DNA of 64,000 nt from a virus (IMGVR_UViG_3300047557_004034:81699-145698); one strand, 5' to 3'; positions 10,572 to 20,170 are shown, counted from the stretch's first letter. Notes: generated by a model not told the origin, from the letters alone. A program made the numbers and translations.

Positions 10572-11040
10572 GGATTTATATAATAGTGCTAGTGGTATTG
10601 TGGAATTCCCAAAAGAAATGAGGGAACACATGACAATTTGTTTCAAGAAAGCAAATTGTCAAGATGAAAGTTTAGAAGGGTTCAAAAGAAACAAAGAACT
10701 ACAATCTCAAAAAACTATAGATTATAAACAACTAAAAAGGATTAAAAATTTCTTTGATAACTTCCAAGGAAAACAAGAAGATTTACCATTCATTCTTAAT
10801 GGTGAGTTTAAAATGAAAACATGGGTTGATAATCAACTTAGAAGAATGAGAGAGGGTATTCATCAAACCAAACAAAATAAAATGGATACTGGTATGGAAA
10901 ATCAATTTATGGACCCACATCAAAAAGATAAACTTGTTGATGTTAGAAAATCAAAAGAACATAAAAATACTTTATCAAAATACGACGTTGAAGTCACAGA
11001 ATCCCTAAGAAGGATAAATCAACTAATCTCAAAAATTTAA
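10564..11040 (+). CDS. Hypothetical protein
   Basis: This gene starts with GTG inside the end of the previous gene (8-nt overlap), so coupled translation is likely. The 158 residues are basic and mostly helical by composition (KTWVDNQLRRMREGIHQTK). I recognise no family. Only 4 nt separate it from the next gene, so it belongs to the same transcript. Confidence 0.65.
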   Translation: MNKDLYNSASGIVEFPKEMREHMTICFKKANCQDESLEGFKRNKELQSQKTIDYKQLKRIKNFFDNFQGKQEDLPFILNGEFKMKTWVDNQLRRMREGIHQTKQNKMDTGMENQFMDPHQKDKLVDVRKSKEHKNTLSKYDVEVTESLRRINQLISKI

Positions 11041-11044
11041 AAAT

Positions 11045-11344
11045 ATGGCAAACGAACTTACTTTAGATTTATCACAAGATGTCCCTAATGCTCTTACTGC
11101 TATTGCAGACCAAGAAAGAGCAAAATTAATACCTAAAAACGATTATAATGCCGTTGGTAATGAATACTCTTCAGTAAACAGAGACGCAGTTGCTGATGGT
11201 GATAATAAAGGTAGAGGTACTGGAGTTTATTTAGACGTATACAACCAAAGTGCTGGTGATAAAACAGACATCGCAGAAAGACAAAACGAAATCAAAATCA
11301 ACAAATTTAACGCACAAAAACCCTATCCTAACTTCCAGTTATGA
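11045..11344 (+). CDS. Hypothetical small protein
   Basis: A 99-residue protein (MANELTLDLSQDVPNAL), hydrophilic, with Asp/Asn/Gly-rich turns and no membrane segment. No family is recognised. The next gene starts inside its stop codon (ATGA overlap at 11341-11344), which supports it as a real member of the operon. Confidence 0.65.
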   Translation: MANELTLDLSQDVPNALTAIADQERAKLIPKNDYNAVGNEYSSVNRDAVADGDNKGRGTGVYLDVYNQSAGDKTDIAERQNEIKINKFNAQKPYPNFQL

Positions 11345-11721
11345 GACTAAACACAACACTTAAGAATTTAATTGTTGAAATCGCCTCAATCGAGAGCGTA
11401 GTTGATTGCATCAAAAACAAAAAGAAATGCATTATCTACTACGATGGTGATGAACCTGGTGGACGTGGTCTGAGGGAAATAGAACCTGTTTGTTTAGGAA
11501 CAAGTAAAGCAGGTAACAAAGTATTAAGAGCTTGGGACGAAGAAGGTGCGTCACACACAGGATATAAAGGGGAACAACCCCTCCCGGGTTGGAGGTTATT
11601 TAGATTGGACAAAATACTTTCACTGAAACCAACTGGTGAAAATTTTTCAGAAATGAAACCAAATTTTAATCCAAATGGTGACAAAAGCATGACAAATGTT
11701 ATTATTGTAGCAAAATTTTAA
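11341..11721 (+). CDS. WYL-like domain protein
   Basis: This 126-residue protein contains a segment (CIIYYDGDEPGGRGLREIEPV, then LRAWDEEG, then GWRLFRLDKI) that follows the WYL fold pattern: a beta strand with xYxx, an R-x-I-EPV strand, and a W-R-x-F-R-L-D-R/K-I strand. WYL domains bind nucleic acid or nucleotide ligands in bacterial regulators, often fused to an HTH. Here the domain stands almost alone with no HTH, so it may be a small ligand- or DNA-binding modulator. The start overlaps the previous stop (ATGA). Confidence 0.65.
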   Translation: MRLNTTLKNLIVEIASIESVVDCIKNKKKCIIYYDGDEPGGRGLREIEPVCLGTSKAGNKVLRAWDEEGASHTGYKGEQPLPGWRLFRLDKILSLKPTGENFSEMKPNFNPNGDKSMTNVIIVAKF

Positions 11722-11723
11722 TT

Positions 11724-12287
11724 ATGGAACAATTAATGCAAAAACTTATGGTATCAAAAGCAATAATGGATAAAACCAATAATATTGCTAGAGGTGCAAC
11801 ACAAGGGGTTTCACTCCCTTCAACAGAATTACAAAGTTTTCAACCAACTGACGCAAAATATAATATTCCACAAGAGTTTCTTGGGGAAGCACCAATCTCT
11901 CGACCAACTAAAAATCCTTCAGTCCCAACTGTTGATGCAATCAAGAATTCTAAGTTACCTGATGCAATTAAAAAGTTGATGATTGAACATCCCATAGTTC
12001 CACCACAAATGCAGACAGGTCCAACTCTTTCTAATGAACTTGTGGAAAAAGCATCAAGGTTAATGAAAGATTCAAAACAAAATAATATTACACCAACAAC
12101 ATCACAACAACAAATTCCTTCTAATATACCTAACCTCGAAAAGATGGTTGAAAATGCTGTCAGAAAAGTTTTAAAAGAAGAAGGACTTTTAACAGAATCA
12201 GAGGAAAAAACTAGTGAGGTTTTTAGTTTCAAAGTAGGGAAACACATTTTTGAAGGAAAAGTTACCAAAATCAAAAAACTACAGTAA
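11724..12287 (+). CDS. Hypothetical protein with C-terminal RKVLKEE motif
   Basis: The first 130 residues of this 187-residue protein are Pro/Gln/Ser-rich and look disordered. A helix (EKMVENAVRKVLKEEGLL, about 138-155) and a short beta-rich tail (FSFKVGKHIFEGKVTKI) follow. Similar V-x-R-V-L-K-E helices occur in several other proteins of this window, so it may be a shared virion-protein element. No enzymatic motif is visible. It starts 2 nt after the WYL-like gene. Confidence 0.6.
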   Translation: MEQLMQKLMVSKAIMDKTNNIARGATQGVSLPSTELQSFQPTDAKYNIPQEFLGEAPISRPTKNPSVPTVDAIKNSKLPDAIKKLMIEHPIVPPQMQTGPTLSNELVEKASRLMKDSKQNNITPTTSQQQIPSNIPNLEKMVENAVRKVLKEEGLLTESEEKTSEVFSFKVGKHIFEGKVTKIKKLQ

Positions 12288-12340
12288 GACTTTTTTTATT
12301 GAGAAAACAAAACTATATTTTGACATAGAAATAAAATAAT

Positions 12341-13552
12341 ATGTCAAAAATTAAAGTTTTATGTTTACCGTCCGACCGAACAGGTGTCGGAAAATTTAGG
12401 TCTGTTGACCCTCATATTGCATTACAAAATCAATATCCTGATGATTTTCACGTAGATATCGTATATGACCCCCCAATGGAAGACGATAACTTTTGGAAAG
12501 GTTATGATATTATTTCCTACCACAGAAGTATCGGTACCGACTTCGATTTAGGTAATTTAATGATTAAAAAACTAAACAGTATGGGTATACCTACTGTTTG
12601 CGATATTGATGATTATTGGATGCCAGGTAAAGAACACCCAATTCATGACATAATCAGGGTAAATAAAATCAACGAAAAGATTGTTAACAATATACGTGAT
12701 TCAAAATATGTCACAACAACGACAACTTTATTTGCAGACGAAATAAAGAAGACAAATAAGAATGTTACAATTTTTCCCAATGGGATAAATCCAAACGAAG
12801 CCCAATTTAAAGAACCCACACCTGAATCTGATAGAATCAGAGTTGGGTGGTTAGGTGGTTCTTCACATCTTCATGATTTACAACTTTTGGAACAATCGTT
12901 CAGTAAATTGATTCCTTTGAAAGATAAAGTTCAATATGTTCTTTGTGGTTTTGATACCAGAGGAAGTGTTACTGAAATTAATAAGGAAACAGGAGAACAA
13001 AAAAGAAGAGATATTAAACCTGAGGAAACTGTGTGGGCAACTTATGAAAAAATATTCACTCAAAATTTTCAGATTATATCAGAAGACTACAAAAAACATC
13101 TTTTGAATTATAACCAAGATGAATACTCTGACATGGTAAATGAATCGTATAGGAGAGTATGGACTCAACCCGTGACATCTTATGCAAAAAATTATTCCAA
13201 ATTTGATATTTCTTTGGCTCCGCTAAAAAATCATATGTTTAACAGAATGAAATCTCAATTGAAAGTAATTGAATCAGGTTTCTATAAAAAAGCATTAATT
13301 GCATCAAATTTAGGTCCTTACACAATAGATTTGAAACATTGTTTAAAAAATGGTAACTTTGTCGACGGTAATGCTTTATTAGTAGATGAAAACCGTAACC
13401 ACTCTGATTGGGCTAAGTATATCGAAAAACTTGTGAAAAACCCTAACTTAATCAAAGATATGGGTGAAAGATTGTATGAGACAGTTAAAGATATCTATGA
13501 CCTTAAAGTTATTACCAAAAACAGAGCAGAATTCTATAAATCTATTATATGA
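12341..13552 (+). CDS. GT-B glycosyltransferase
   Basis: This 403-residue protein reads as a GT4/GT1-type glycosyltransferase. The N-terminal half has Rossmann-like strands and a VCDIDDYW motif. The second domain begins near residue 165 (IRVGWLGGSSHLHDL), with a C-terminal region (KSQLKVIESGFYKKALIASNLGPY) at the usual donor-binding position. The canonical E-x7-E is represented by ViEsgfykkali, so donor specificity cannot be told. It opens the glycan island and overlaps the exonuclease gene by 4 nt (ATGA). Confidence 0.8.
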   Translation: MSKIKVLCLPSDRTGVGKFRSVDPHIALQNQYPDDFHVDIVYDPPMEDDNFWKGYDIISYHRSIGTDFDLGNLMIKKLNSMGIPTVCDIDDYWMPGKEHPIHDIIRVNKINEKIVNNIRDSKYVTTTTTLFADEIKKTNKNVTIFPNGINPNEAQFKEPTPESDRIRVGWLGGSSHLHDLQLLEQSFSKLIPLKDKVQYVLCGFDTRGSVTEINKETGEQKRRDIKPEETVWATYEKIFTQNFQIISEDYKKHLLNYNQDEYSDMVNESYRRVWTQPVTSYAKNYSKFDISLAPLKNHMFNRMKSQLKVIESGFYKKALIASNLGPYTIDLKHCLKNGNFVDGNALLVDENRNHSDWAKYIEKLVKNPNLIKDMGERLYETVKDIYDLKVITKNRAEFYKSII

Positions 13553-14250
13553 TAAATTTACCCGTAGAGAAACTTTTGTTCATTGATATTGAAACAGTTG
13601 GATGTGCATCGACTTTATCTGATTTGAAAAAAAATGATGAAAAGTTATATTCACTGTTTGAACATTACGAGTCTTGGTTTAAAAAAAGGTTCCCTGAAGA
13701 TTCCAATTTAACCTTGGAGGAACTATTCATTTCAAGAAGTGCATTAGTTCCTGAGTTCAACAGAATTGTCTGTGTATGTTTAGGACTTGTAGATATGAAA
13801 GGAAACTTTAAGACAACCGTTATTTCAAATATCGATGAAAAGAAATTACTTGAGGATACTAAAAAAACATTGGTAAAGTGTGGCGAAATGGGATATTGGT
13901 TGTGTGGTCATAACGTTAAGAATTTTGATATTCCAGTATTAGGTAAGAGGATGGTTATCAACGGTTTGATGCCTCCTAAAATTTTGCCTTCATTTGATAC
14001 TAAACCATGGGAAGTTAAAGCTGTAGATACAAGAGACGTATGGCAATTTGGGCAATATGCCTCGATATCCACTTTGGACTTAATGTGTGGTGTGATGGGT
14101 GTAGAATCTTCAAAATCAGAAGATATGGATGGTTCTAAAGTCCACGACAACTTTTGGAATAAAAAAGATTATAGTAAAATAAACGAATACTGCGAGAAAG
14201 ACGTTCAAGTTTTATATAACGTAGTTTCAAAATTTATAAATTTAAAATAA
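13549..14250 (+). CDS. DnaQ-like 3'-5' exonuclease
   Basis: This 233-residue protein has the three exonuclease motifs of the DEDD superfamily: FIDIE (Asp13, Glu15), HNVKNFDIP near residue 120, and YCEKDV near residue 214. The order and spacing match stand-alone PolB-type proofreading exonucleases. Likely roles are proofreading or end-processing in phage DNA replication. It starts with ATGA overlap of the upstream glycosyltransferase and ends overlapping the dUTPase start by one base, so replication-type genes share a transcript with sugar genes here. Confidence 0.85.
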   Translation: MINLPVEKLLFIDIETVGCASTLSDLKKNDEKLYSLFEHYESWFKKRFPEDSNLTLEELFISRSALVPEFNRIVCVCLGLVDMKGNFKTTVISNIDEKKLLEDTKKTLVKCGEMGYWLCGHNVKNFDIPVLGKRMVINGLMPPKILPSFDTKPWEVKAVDTRDVWQFGQYASISTLDLMCGVMGVESSKSEDMDGSKVHDNFWNKKDYSKINEYCEKDVQVLYNVVSKFINLK

Positions 14251-14852
14251 TGGATAAAGAATTATTCAATTTAGTACAAAAAGAATTCGATAGACTCAAA
14301 AAAAATTATGGTATCGGTGATGCAGAACTCAGAGAAGAAGACATTGAAAACATATTAGGTATTTCTGTAGATGAGCTCGAGAAGGAGTATGCATCAAATA
14401 GTCATAAACATATATTAGAGATAGAATCAATTCATCCCGATAGTGTTATGCCAACCTACGCGTTTGAGTCTGACTCAGGTTTCGACCTTTGTTCTGTCGA
14501 AGAAATTACAATTCCCCCAATGGGTAGAGCATTAGTTCCCACTGGACTCAAATTTGGAATTCCTGAAGCAACTGAAATTCAAATAAGACCCAAAAGTGGT
14601 TTGGCAATAAACCAAGGAATTACTGTATTAAACACACCAGGAACTGTCGATTCAGGATATAACGGAGAAATTAAAGTTATTATTTTCAATAGTTCTTCAA
14701 ACACCTGTACCATTAAAAAAGGAATGAAAGTTGCCCAAGCGGTTCTATGTCCTGTTTTTTCGGGTAAGTTTGTAACATTAGAAAAAGTTGATAAAATCGG
14801 GGAGAAAGACAGAGGAGAAAATGGATTTGGGAGTACTGGTTTAAATTTATAA
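14250..14852 (+). CDS. dut: dUTP diphosphatase (dUTPase)
   Basis: This 200-residue protein carries the trimeric dUTPase motifs in order: SDSGFDL (about 73), RPKSGLA, TVDSGYNGEIKV (about 131), a KKGMKVAQAV segment, and the C-terminal Phe-containing arm RGENGFGSTG. It hydrolyses dUTP to dUMP, limiting uracil in phage DNA and feeding dTMP synthesis. An N-terminal extension of about 60 mostly helical residues (LVQKEFDRLKKNYG, EDIENILG) precedes the catalytic fold and is longer than in the standard ~150-residue enzyme; its role is unknown. Confidence 0.93.
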   Translation: MDKELFNLVQKEFDRLKKNYGIGDAELREEDIENILGISVDELEKEYASNSHKHILEIESIHPDSVMPTYAFESDSGFDLCSVEEITIPPMGRALVPTGLKFGIPEATEIQIRPKSGLAINQGITVLNTPGTVDSGYNGEIKVIIFNSSSNTCTIKKGMKVAQAVLCPVFSGKFVTLEKVDKIGEKDRGENGFGSTGLNL

Positions 14853-14856
14853 TTTT

Positions 14857-16494
14857 ATGTCACTAACAATTGGATTTTCAACAAGAAGGAAGAACCCTGA
14901 ATTTGTGGAGTATTTAAAACAAAGTTCAGGATTTAAAAAAATTCAAGTAATTGAAAAAATTAACAACGGTGAAAAATCCCTCAGTCAAGTATATAACGAA
15001 ATACTTTCTGAGTCGGAAAATGATATAGTTGTTCTTTGTCACGATGACATATATTTTGACACACCGTCTTGGTACTACAAGATTATCAAACATTTCACAA
15101 AAACAGATTTTGGTATATTAGGTGTTGCAGGAACAACAGATTTATCAGAAACTGGACAATGGTGGGTAACGAACAAAAGAAGGAACATGGTCGGGATTGT
15201 CAATCATGAAAATGAAGGAAAGAAATGGGAATCGAAATATTCTGAAAATTCAAATAATTCAATAATTCCAACAGTCATAGTTGATGGTTTATTTATTGCA
15301 GTAAACAAAAAAAGATTAAACTCAGGATTTATCGAAGAATTTGAAGGATTTCACTTTTATGATTTATCATTTTGTTTAGAAAACTTTTTAAAAGGAACCA
15401 AAGTAGGAGTTATAACAAATATTAGAATTACACACAAATCTATTGGGATGACCAATGACCAATGGGAACAAAATAGAATTAAGTTTGTTCAAAAATACAA
15501 AAATAACCTACCAACAAAAGTTCCATTTAATGTTAATAAAAAAATAAAAGTTTTAATAGGATGTTTATTTTTCCGAAATTTTACAGGTTCCGAACTGTAT
15601 GTCTATGAGTTAGCCAAAAACTTAATTACATTAAATTGCGACGTAACAATAATCTCGCAAATAGGGGGGCCTCTAACAGATATGGCAAAAAGATTAGGAA
15701 TAAAATGTGTGTCTTTTGAACAGGCTCCAGGATTCAAATTAGGAGACGGTAAGTGGGAATTTAATGGTCCAAATGGAATTGAAAAATCAAAACCAAATGT
15801 GATGTATAAGGTATCGGATGTAAATTTTGATTTGATTCATATACAACACCGACCAGTTGCGGAAAGGTTGTGTGAATTTTATCCTGATATTGACAAAATC
15901 TACACAATACACTCAGAAATAATAGAACTGGAACACCCAATCAAACATGAGTCAATAAAAAAATATATTGCTATCAGACCTGAAATAAAAAATTACATAG
16001 TCAATGATTTTGAAATTCCTGAAGAAATGGTCGAAGTTATATATAATCCCGTCGATAATGAAAAATTCAAACCTAAACAGGGTCAGATTAAACCTTCTTT
16101 ACTCTTTGTTGGGACTATAGACTATTTGAGAAGAGAAACCATTATGGATTTATTAGATTATACCAAACAAAATGATAAGGAACTTTGGTTGATGGGGGAA
16201 GATAAAAGTAATTATCTTTCTATTCTACAGGAACAACCAAATGTTAAATATTTCAAACCGTCATGGAATGTTGAATCTTTGATTAATCAATGTGAAGAAA
16301 CTGCAGGTATCCAATTAGGGAGAACAACTATTGAAAGTTGGATGTGCGGTAAACCAAGTTGGATATACAAAGTTAATTCATTTGGTGTGGTAGAATCAAA
16401 AGAAAAATTCGAACCTCCACAGGATTTGGAAAAATATCATTCATTGAATGTGTCAAAAAAAATTAAAGAAAAATACTTAGAAATATTATTATAA
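14857..16494 (+). CDS. Two-domain glycosyltransferase (GT-A plus GT-B)
   Basis: The 545 residues divide into an N-terminal GT-A-like domain of about 215 residues (TIGFSTRRKNPEF, then VVLCHDDIYFD with an HDD metal site) and a C-terminal GT-B domain (KIKVLIGCLFFRNFTGSELYVYELAKNL, then VEVIYNPVDNEKFKP, then TTIESWMCGKPSW). The GT-B part has the GSE-YV substrate loop and E-x-W-x-CGKP donor region of GT4 enzymes. Two active sites could add two sugars in sequence. It starts 4 nt after dut and ends 2 nt before the next glycosyltransferase. Confidence 0.8.
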   Translation: MSLTIGFSTRRKNPEFVEYLKQSSGFKKIQVIEKINNGEKSLSQVYNEILSESENDIVVLCHDDIYFDTPSWYYKIIKHFTKTDFGILGVAGTTDLSETGQWWVTNKRRNMVGIVNHENEGKKWESKYSENSNNSIIPTVIVDGLFIAVNKKRLNSGFIEEFEGFHFYDLSFCLENFLKGTKVGVITNIRITHKSIGMTNDQWEQNRIKFVQKYKNNLPTKVPFNVNKKIKVLIGCLFFRNFTGSELYVYELAKNLITLNCDVTIISQIGGPLTDMAKRLGIKCVSFEQAPGFKLGDGKWEFNGPNGIEKSKPNVMYKVSDVNFDLIHIQHRPVAERLCEFYPDIDKIYTIHSEIIELEHPIKHESIKKYIAIRPEIKNYIVNDFEIPEEMVEVIYNPVDNEKFKPKQGQIKPSLLFVGTIDYLRRETIMDLLDYTKQNDKELWLMGEDKSNYLSILQEQPNVKYFKPSWNVESLINQCEETAGIQLGRTTIESWMCGKPSWIYKVNSFGVVESKEKFEPPQDLEKYHSLNVSKKIKEKYLEILL

Positions 16495-16496
16495 AA

Positions 16497-17279
16497 ATGA
16501 AATTATACAATAAATTTATTATAATAGTTCCAGTTTATAATGCAAAAAATTTGATTGTTGACTGTTTATCATCAATATTCACACAATCATTTGAAGATTT
16601 GGGTGTAATAATTAGAGATGATTGTTCTACTGACGGTACTGATATTGAAATAAAAAAATTTTTAGGAGTTGACGGTGATGAAGTAATTTCTAAGTTTAAT
16701 AACAAAGACTTTATTTTTATCAAGAATCAAAAAAAACTATACCCTGTCGGAAATACGTATGAAAGTGTCATCAACTTTGTTGATAATCAAGAATCAATAA
16801 TAGGCGTTGTTGATGGAGATGACAAACTCTATGTAAGAACCGCAGTTTCCAAAATAAATAAAGTTTATGAAAACGAAAATAAATGGATGGTATGGTCACA
16901 ACACCAAAATTCCAGTGGTGGAATAGGGTCATCAAAACCATTACCTGAAAATGACATAATTTATTCGAGTAGAAATTATTGGTCTGTTACTCATTTCAGG
17001 ACTTCCAAGTGTTTCTTATTCCACAAATTAAACAAAGAGGATTTGATGGACCCTTTTGATAAAGACACATACTTCAAGTTTTGTGGTGACGCATCTTTTT
17101 TATATCCATTCTGCGAAATGTGTGGAAACGAAAAATCATTCTTCTTAAATGAAATTTTATACTACTACAATAATACACTTCCAACCAATGAGCATAATAA
17201 AAACTTCAACATGGCAGTCAAGTATGGATTACACGTAAAATCCAATGGAAAAAAATATACTAAATTATTTATTTCATAA
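16497..17279 (+). CDS. Family 2 glycosyltransferase
   Basis: This 260-residue GT-A enzyme opens with FIIIVPVYNAKNLIVDCLSSI, followed by RDDCSTDGT and VVDGDDKLY (the metal-binding DxD). This is the standard GT2 signature of inverting transferases using nucleotide-sugars. It has no transmembrane segment and should be cytosolic. It sits 2 nt after the two-domain transferase, in the same transcript. Confidence 0.87.
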   Translation: MKLYNKFIIIVPVYNAKNLIVDCLSSIFTQSFEDLGVIIRDDCSTDGTDIEIKKFLGVDGDEVISKFNNKDFIFIKNQKKLYPVGNTYESVINFVDNQESIIGVVDGDDKLYVRTAVSKINKVYENENKWMVWSQHQNSSGGIGSSKPLPENDIIYSSRNYWSVTHFRTSKCFLFHKLNKEDLMDPFDKDTYFKFCGDASFLYPFCEMCGNEKSFFLNEILYYYNNTLPTNEHNKNFNMAVKYGLHVKSNGKKYTKLFIS

Positions 17280-17303
17280 AATTTGGTTTTAAAATAAAAT
17301 AAA

Positions 17304-17966
17304 ATGAATGAAGTTACAGTTGTTTTCACATCATGTGGAAGATTTGGTTTTTTAAAAGAAACTGTCGATTCTTTTTTATCTCAAAACACTTATCCTATTA
17401 AAGAGTATATTGTAATTGAAAATTCGGGAAATTCTCAATCCTTTTTCGAACTCAGTAATATTTTCAAAAACATAGAAAACGTCAAGATTATCATTAATGA
17501 GCAAAACATAGGACAAGTTTCTAGTATTGATAAAGCCTATGAATTCGTAGAAACGGATTATATTTTTCATTGTGAAGACGATTGGAAATTTATTAATTCA
17601 GGATTCATCGAAAAATCTTTGGATATTTTGATTGAAGTTCCTAACATTAGTAATGTGAATATTAGGAGAAGGAATGACAACTCCAAAGGTAGTTTTCATC
17701 CTATAGTGGGTCCATTTAAATTGAAAAACCAATCAAAATACTACATTTATCAACAAAATTATCTTGGGGAGTGGCACGGATTCTCGTGGAACCCAGGTTT
17801 AAGGAGAAATAAAGAGTATCAATTAGTGAAGCCATATAAGCAATATACAAATGAACAAGGTGTAAATCAAAAAATGAAAGAGCTTGGTTTCTTTTCCGCT
17901 TGTTTAGAGGATTCTTATTGTATTCACATAGGAGAAAATAGTTCAACATTTAAAGCAAATATGTAA
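17304..17966 (+). CDS. GT-A family glycosyltransferase
   Basis: A 220-residue protein with VVFTSCGRFGFLKETVDSFL, an IVIENSGNSQ segment and a HCEDDWKF metal-site motif, fitting a short GT2-type fold. The N-terminal TSCGR and CEDDW are typical of small viral/bacterial transferases that use DD rather than DxD. It overlaps the next gene by one base (TAATG). Confidence 0.78.
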   Translation: MNEVTVVFTSCGRFGFLKETVDSFLSQNTYPIKEYIVIENSGNSQSFFELSNIFKNIENVKIIINEQNIGQVSSIDKAYEFVETDYIFHCEDDWKFINSGFIEKSLDILIEVPNISNVNIRRRNDNSKGSFHPIVGPFKLKNQSKYYIYQQNYLGEWHGFSWNPGLRRNKEYQLVKPYKQYTNEQGVNQKMKELGFFSACLEDSYCIHIGENSSTFKANM

Positions 17967-18913
17967 TGAAAAAAATTCTAATCACAGGAGGAAGTGGTTT
18001 TTTAGGAAGGAACTTAGCCTTAAGACTAAAAAACGACTATGAAGTATTTCTTGCTTCAAGAAATAACAAACAAAATTTTAGTTCAGGTAACTTTACAGGA
18101 TGTAAGGTTTTACCTATGGACGTATCAAGCATAGAATCTGTCAGAGATGTCTTTTCTGAAGTTAAACCAGATATCGTTATTCACGCAGCCGCAACTAAAT
18201 TTGTTGATTTGTGTGAGAGGTTTCCAATGGAAACTATAGATGTTAATGTTATCGGTTCTCAAAATGTCGCAAGAGTTGCAATCGAAAAAAATGTTGAAAT
18301 TGTAGTTGGTATATCAACAGATAAAGCAGCACCACCTATTCGAAATATATACGGGTTGAGTAAATCTACAATGGAAAAACTTTTTTGTTCCATGAACGAA
18401 AAATCTAAAACAAAGTTTACCTGTGTTAGATATGGTAATGTTGTTTGGTCCACAGGCTCTGCATTTCCGATATGGAAAACTATGTTAGAAAAAGATGGCA
18501 TAATAAAATCAACCGGACCTGAAATGAGGAGGTTTTTCTTCACAGTTGAACAAGCGGTTCAGTTAGTCATAGATGCAATAAACAATATAGACAAAATAAA
18601 AGGAAAAGTTTTATCAAGAGAAATGAAGTCCGCTCAAATTAGTGACATACTTGATGTATGGGTAGAACTTTATGGCGGAAGGTGGGAGCAATCTGAAGGT
18701 AGACCAGGAGAAAGAAATGATGAATATTTGGTCGGAGAGATTGAATTAGAATACTCTACAAAAGAAGATATAAATGATGTTTCCCACTACATTATAAGTC
18801 CAAACACTAAATCTAATGAAAAGTTAACACAAGTATTTCATTCAGGTAACTCTCCAAGATTGACTAAAGAAGAAATAATTAATTTGATTTTAGCAAAACC
18901 TGATGTTTTATAA
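17966..18913 (+). CDS. SDR nucleotide-sugar dehydratase/epimerase (PseB/CapD-like)
   Basis: This 315-residue protein begins with the NAD(P)-binding GGSGFLG motif and has STDKA, YGLSK (Tyr-x3-Lys catalytic pair) and the RYGNVVWSTGS block. These are characteristic of the polysaccharide-biosynthesis SDR group that includes UDP-GlcNAc 4,6-dehydratases. It probably makes a 4-keto-6-deoxy or epimerised UDP-sugar for the transferases around it. It overlaps both neighbours by one base. Confidence 0.87.
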   Translation: MKKILITGGSGFLGRNLALRLKNDYEVFLASRNNKQNFSSGNFTGCKVLPMDVSSIESVRDVFSEVKPDIVIHAAATKFVDLCERFPMETIDVNVIGSQNVARVAIEKNVEIVVGISTDKAAPPIRNIYGLSKSTMEKLFCSMNEKSKTKFTCVRYGNVVWSTGSAFPIWKTMLEKDGIIKSTGPEMRRFFFTVEQAVQLVIDAINNIDKIKGKVLSREMKSAQISDILDVWVELYGGRWEQSEGRPGERNDEYLVGEIELEYSTKEDINDVSHYIISPNTKSNEKLTQVFHSGNSPRLTKEEIINLILAKPDVL

Positions 18914-19560
18914 TGTTTGAAAATTCAGTTATTATTGCGGGAGGTGTCGGTTCAAGAATGAGACCTTTGACAAATTATATTCCCAAGGCGGTTGTAGAAA
19001 TAAATGGAACTCCTTTGATTCACAATTCTATCGAATTGTTGTCCACATATAATATTAATATATACGTAACCTACAATTATCTTCCTAACTTTATTTTCGA
19101 AAAAGTGAATTCGAGAGTTAAAGGATTTATAAATACAATAAATCAAGATAACTCTTACTTCCTTTTCAACAGCTTTATTAAAAATTTAAACGAACCAATT
19201 ATTGTTCTCCCTTGTGATATAAAAATAGAGATAGACTTGAATCAAGTTTATAATGATTACTTTGAAAAAGGGGAACCAGCGATTATGATTATTGCTACAA
19301 CTCCTGTGAATGGAGTTGATGGTGATTACATAGAGGAAGATGAAAATAACAATATTACTTCACTCAGTCGAACAATGGAAACAAAAAAATATTGTAGCGG
19401 TGTCCAAATAATAAACCCATACAAAGTTAATCAACTATCAGAATCCCATAATAATTTTTACAGTGTTTGGGAATCGTTGATTGAAAAAAAGGAACTAAAA
19501 TTAAGTAGTATTTTACCTAATTCTTGGAACTCTTATGATGAAATAAAACAGATAAATTAA
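18913..19560 (+). CDS. Sugar-phosphate nucleotidyltransferase
   Basis: The N-terminus carries the pyrophosphorylase signature GGVGSRMRPLTNYIPKAVVEING, with the GxGxR-PLT-PK nucleotide and sugar-phosphate contacts. At 215 residues it contains the catalytic Rossmann-like domain only, without the C-terminal beta-helix or acyltransferase domain of larger enzymes. It should activate a sugar-1-phosphate to an NDP-sugar. The start overlaps the upstream SDR stop. Confidence 0.87.
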   Translation: MFENSVIIAGGVGSRMRPLTNYIPKAVVEINGTPLIHNSIELLSTYNINIYVTYNYLPNFIFEKVNSRVKGFINTINQDNSYFLFNSFIKNLNEPIIVLPCDIKIEIDLNQVYNDYFEKGEPAIMIIATTPVNGVDGDYIEEDENNNITSLSRTMETKKYCSGVQIINPYKVNQLSESHNNFYSVWESLIEKKELKLSSILPNSWNSYDEIKQIN

Positions 19561-19566
19561 CAAACT

Positions 19567-20166
19567 ATGAATTTAGATTTTATATTAGAAAAAACACTAA
19601 ATGGACAAGGTGACTCTGATAGGCATTTGATTACATTATTTAGTATTGTGGTTGGTTCCAAAGCAAAAAATATATTGGAGCTTGGAGTCCGTAACGGAGA
19701 TACTACATTACCATTTTTATTAGCAGCAAAATTAAATCAAGGTAAGGTCTATTCTGTTGATATAGATGATACTAATTTTGTTGTTCCCGATGAACTGCAA
19801 CCATATTGGCAATTTACAAAGATTGATGCAATACAATATTTGGAAAATTGGGACAGTTCTCAAAGTTTGGACATAGTTTACATTGATGATTGGCACTCGT
19901 ACGACCATGTGAAAAAAGAGTTATCTATTTTAGATAAATTAGTTTCCCCGTCAACAGTAATTTTAATACATGACTTAATGTACGGTGGAACTTGGCCCTT
20001 TTATCATTCAGATATTACTTTGAAAGATGGTCAGTGGGCAAACGGTGGACCTTACAGAGCTGTTGCGGAACTAGACCCCCAATTTTGGGAATTCTCAACC
20101 TTACCATGGAATAACGGTCTCACAATCTTAAGAAAAAAATATTCTAATAAATTTAAACAAAGATAA
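19567..20166 (+). CDS. Class I SAM-dependent methyltransferase
   Basis: This 199-residue protein has a SAM-binding motif I (ILELGVRNGDTTLPFLLA) and a motif II acidic end (VYSVDID), followed by DIVYIDDWHSYDHVKKEL. This matches the Methyltransf_24 / cephalosporin-hydroxylase-like group often found in glycan clusters. A sugar O-methyltransferase role is inferred from context. Confidence 0.8.
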   Translation: MNLDFILEKTLNGQGDSDRHLITLFSIVVGSKAKNILELGVRNGDTTLPFLLAAKLNQGKVYSVDIDDTNFVVPDELQPYWQFTKIDAIQYLENWDSSQSLDIVYIDDWHSYDHVKKELSILDKLVSPSTVILIHDLMYGGTWPFYHSDITLKDGQWANGGPYRAVAELDPQFWEFSTLPWNNGLTILRKKYSNKFKQR

Positions 20167-20170
20167 CACA

